Below are positions 4,773 to 5,329 of a stretch of DNA of 5,329 nt, one piece after another. The stretch comes from FEN-1297 sp046705645 (GTDB lineage Bacteria > Bacteroidota > Ignavibacteria > Ignavibacteriales > Ignavibacteriaceae): NCBI GenBank assembly GCA_046705645.1, contig JBJKQE010000238.1, positions 1-5,329 of the forward strand, given 5' to 3'. The translations under genes were made by a program, and so were the position numbers. Every line of letters begins with the position of its first letter. The stretch's first letter is position 1. A model generated the notes under the pieces. The model saw only the letters and a program-made list of their open reading frames with translations, did no database searches and had not been told where the DNA came from.

Positions 4773-5329
4773 CTATAAGGGCTTTTCTATAATTTGATTT
4801 AACCGGGAAATTGTTTCTTCATAAAGTGTCTTTTCCATCATATCCTGTTTTAAAAATCCTCTTAGTAGATTTATTTTGGATAAAGCATGATCAATTTGAG
4901 GATTGCTTCCTTTTACATAAGCACCGATATTAATTAAGTCCTCTGCTTCTTTATAAGTTGCAAGAATTTCGTTAAAAACTATAGCCCGTTTTCTATGTTC
5001 AACATCAACGACATCGGGCATAACACGGCTGACACTTTGAAGCGGATCTATTGCAGGGAATTGTCCTTTGTTTGCGAGTTTCCGGGAAAGCACAACATGT
5101 CCGTCAAGTATTGATCTAACAGCATCTGCAATAGGTTCAGTCATATCATCTCCGTCAACAAGTACGGTATAAAATCCCGTAATTGATCCTTTATCAGTTG
5201 ATCCCGCTCTTTCAAGCAGTTTAGGCAAAATGGCAAATACCGAAGGTGTATAGCCTTTTGTTGTGGGAGGTTCGCCTACTGTTAATCCGATTTCCCTTTG
5301 CGCCATTGCAAACCTTGTTACCGAATCCA
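4773..5329 (-). CDS. fliI: FliI, flagellar type III export ATPase (C-terminal part, 5' end outside window)
   Basis: This is the C-terminal 184 residues of the flagellum-specific ATPase, which hydrolyses ATP at the cytoplasmic face of the export gate to help unfold and load substrates with FliH and FliJ. An ATG exists at 5306-5304, but the frame stays open to the right edge and the codons before it read DSVTRFA, so the true start lies outside; the family is about 440 residues. DSVTRFAMAQREIGL is the FliI/F1-type signature, and the first visible Asp corresponds to the Walker B aspartate. GEPP, GYTPSVF, the LVDGDDMTEPIAD loop and SRKLANKGQFPAIDP follow. The Arg in QSVSRVMPDV (5025-5027) is the probable arginine finger by homology with EscN and F1-alpha. 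The last ~70 residues are the helical C-terminal domain. The Walker A region is not in the window. The TAG stop is 7 bp before fliJ. Paralogous type III secretion ATPases are an alternative on sequence alone, but the flagellar neighbours decide it. Confidence 0.97.
   Translation of the reverse strand, partial: DSVTRFAMAQREIGLTVGEPPTTKGYTPSVFAILPKLLERAGSTDKGSITGFYTVLVDGDDMTEPIADAVRSILDGHVVLSRKLANKGQFPAIDPLQSVSRVMPDVVDVEHRKRAIVFNEILATYKEAEDLINIGAYVKGSNPQIDHALSKINLLRGFLKQDMMEKTLYEETISRLNQIIEKPL

Noticed and set aside
4773..5306. FliI starting at the internal ATG at 5306
   Set aside because: The frame continues upstream as DSVTRFA, conserved FliI sequence, so this Met is internal and the gene is simply cut by the window edge.

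Overview
The window is one compact, AT-rich block of flagellar genes. All of them are read on the minus strand, from high to low coordinates. In transcription order they are the C-terminal part of fliI (export ATPase, cut by the right edge), fliJ (export stalk/chaperone), a MotE/YlxF-like single-pass membrane protein, a very long fliK (hook-length ruler), flgD (hook cap scaffold), a small TIGR02530-type flagellar operon protein, and the first four codons of what is almost certainly flgE (hook protein) at the left edge.

The order fliI-fliJ-ylxF/motE-fliK-flgD-(TIGR02530)-flgE is the one known from the fla/che operon of Bacillus and from many non-proteobacterial flagellates, so the host is a motile bacterium outside the enteric type. 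The AT-rich coding, the Asn/Ser-rich FliK, the FlgD with a well-developed Ig-like domain and the strong AGGAGG ribosome sites would fit a deep-branching Bacteroidota/Ignavibacteria-type organism or a low-GC Firmicute-like lineage. I lean weakly to the former, and the window alone cannot settle it.

The genes work as one assembly step. FliI and FliJ power and load the type III export gate. FliK is exported to measure the hook and switch the gate. FlgD caps the growing hook and FlgE builds it. The TIGR02530 protein sits between cap and hook genes and has no assigned biochemical role. Junctions from fliI to fliK are tight (7 bp, a 4-bp GTGA overlap, 1 bp) with weak ribosome sites. flgD, the TIGR02530 gene and flgE each have a full AGGAGG 5-6 nt before the start, and for the first two this overlaps the preceding stop codon.

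The only real non-coding gap is positions 13-115. It holds two adjacent perfect-stem hairpins that are clearly richer in GC than their surroundings and lie just upstream of flgE. No tRNA, rRNA, mobile element, CRISPR array or clear promoter is visible. This is essentially an ordinary flagellar operon. The points worth a second look are the twin-hairpin island, the oversized FliK with a recurring short motif, the TIGR02530 protein as a possible export substrate, and the MotE-like protein.
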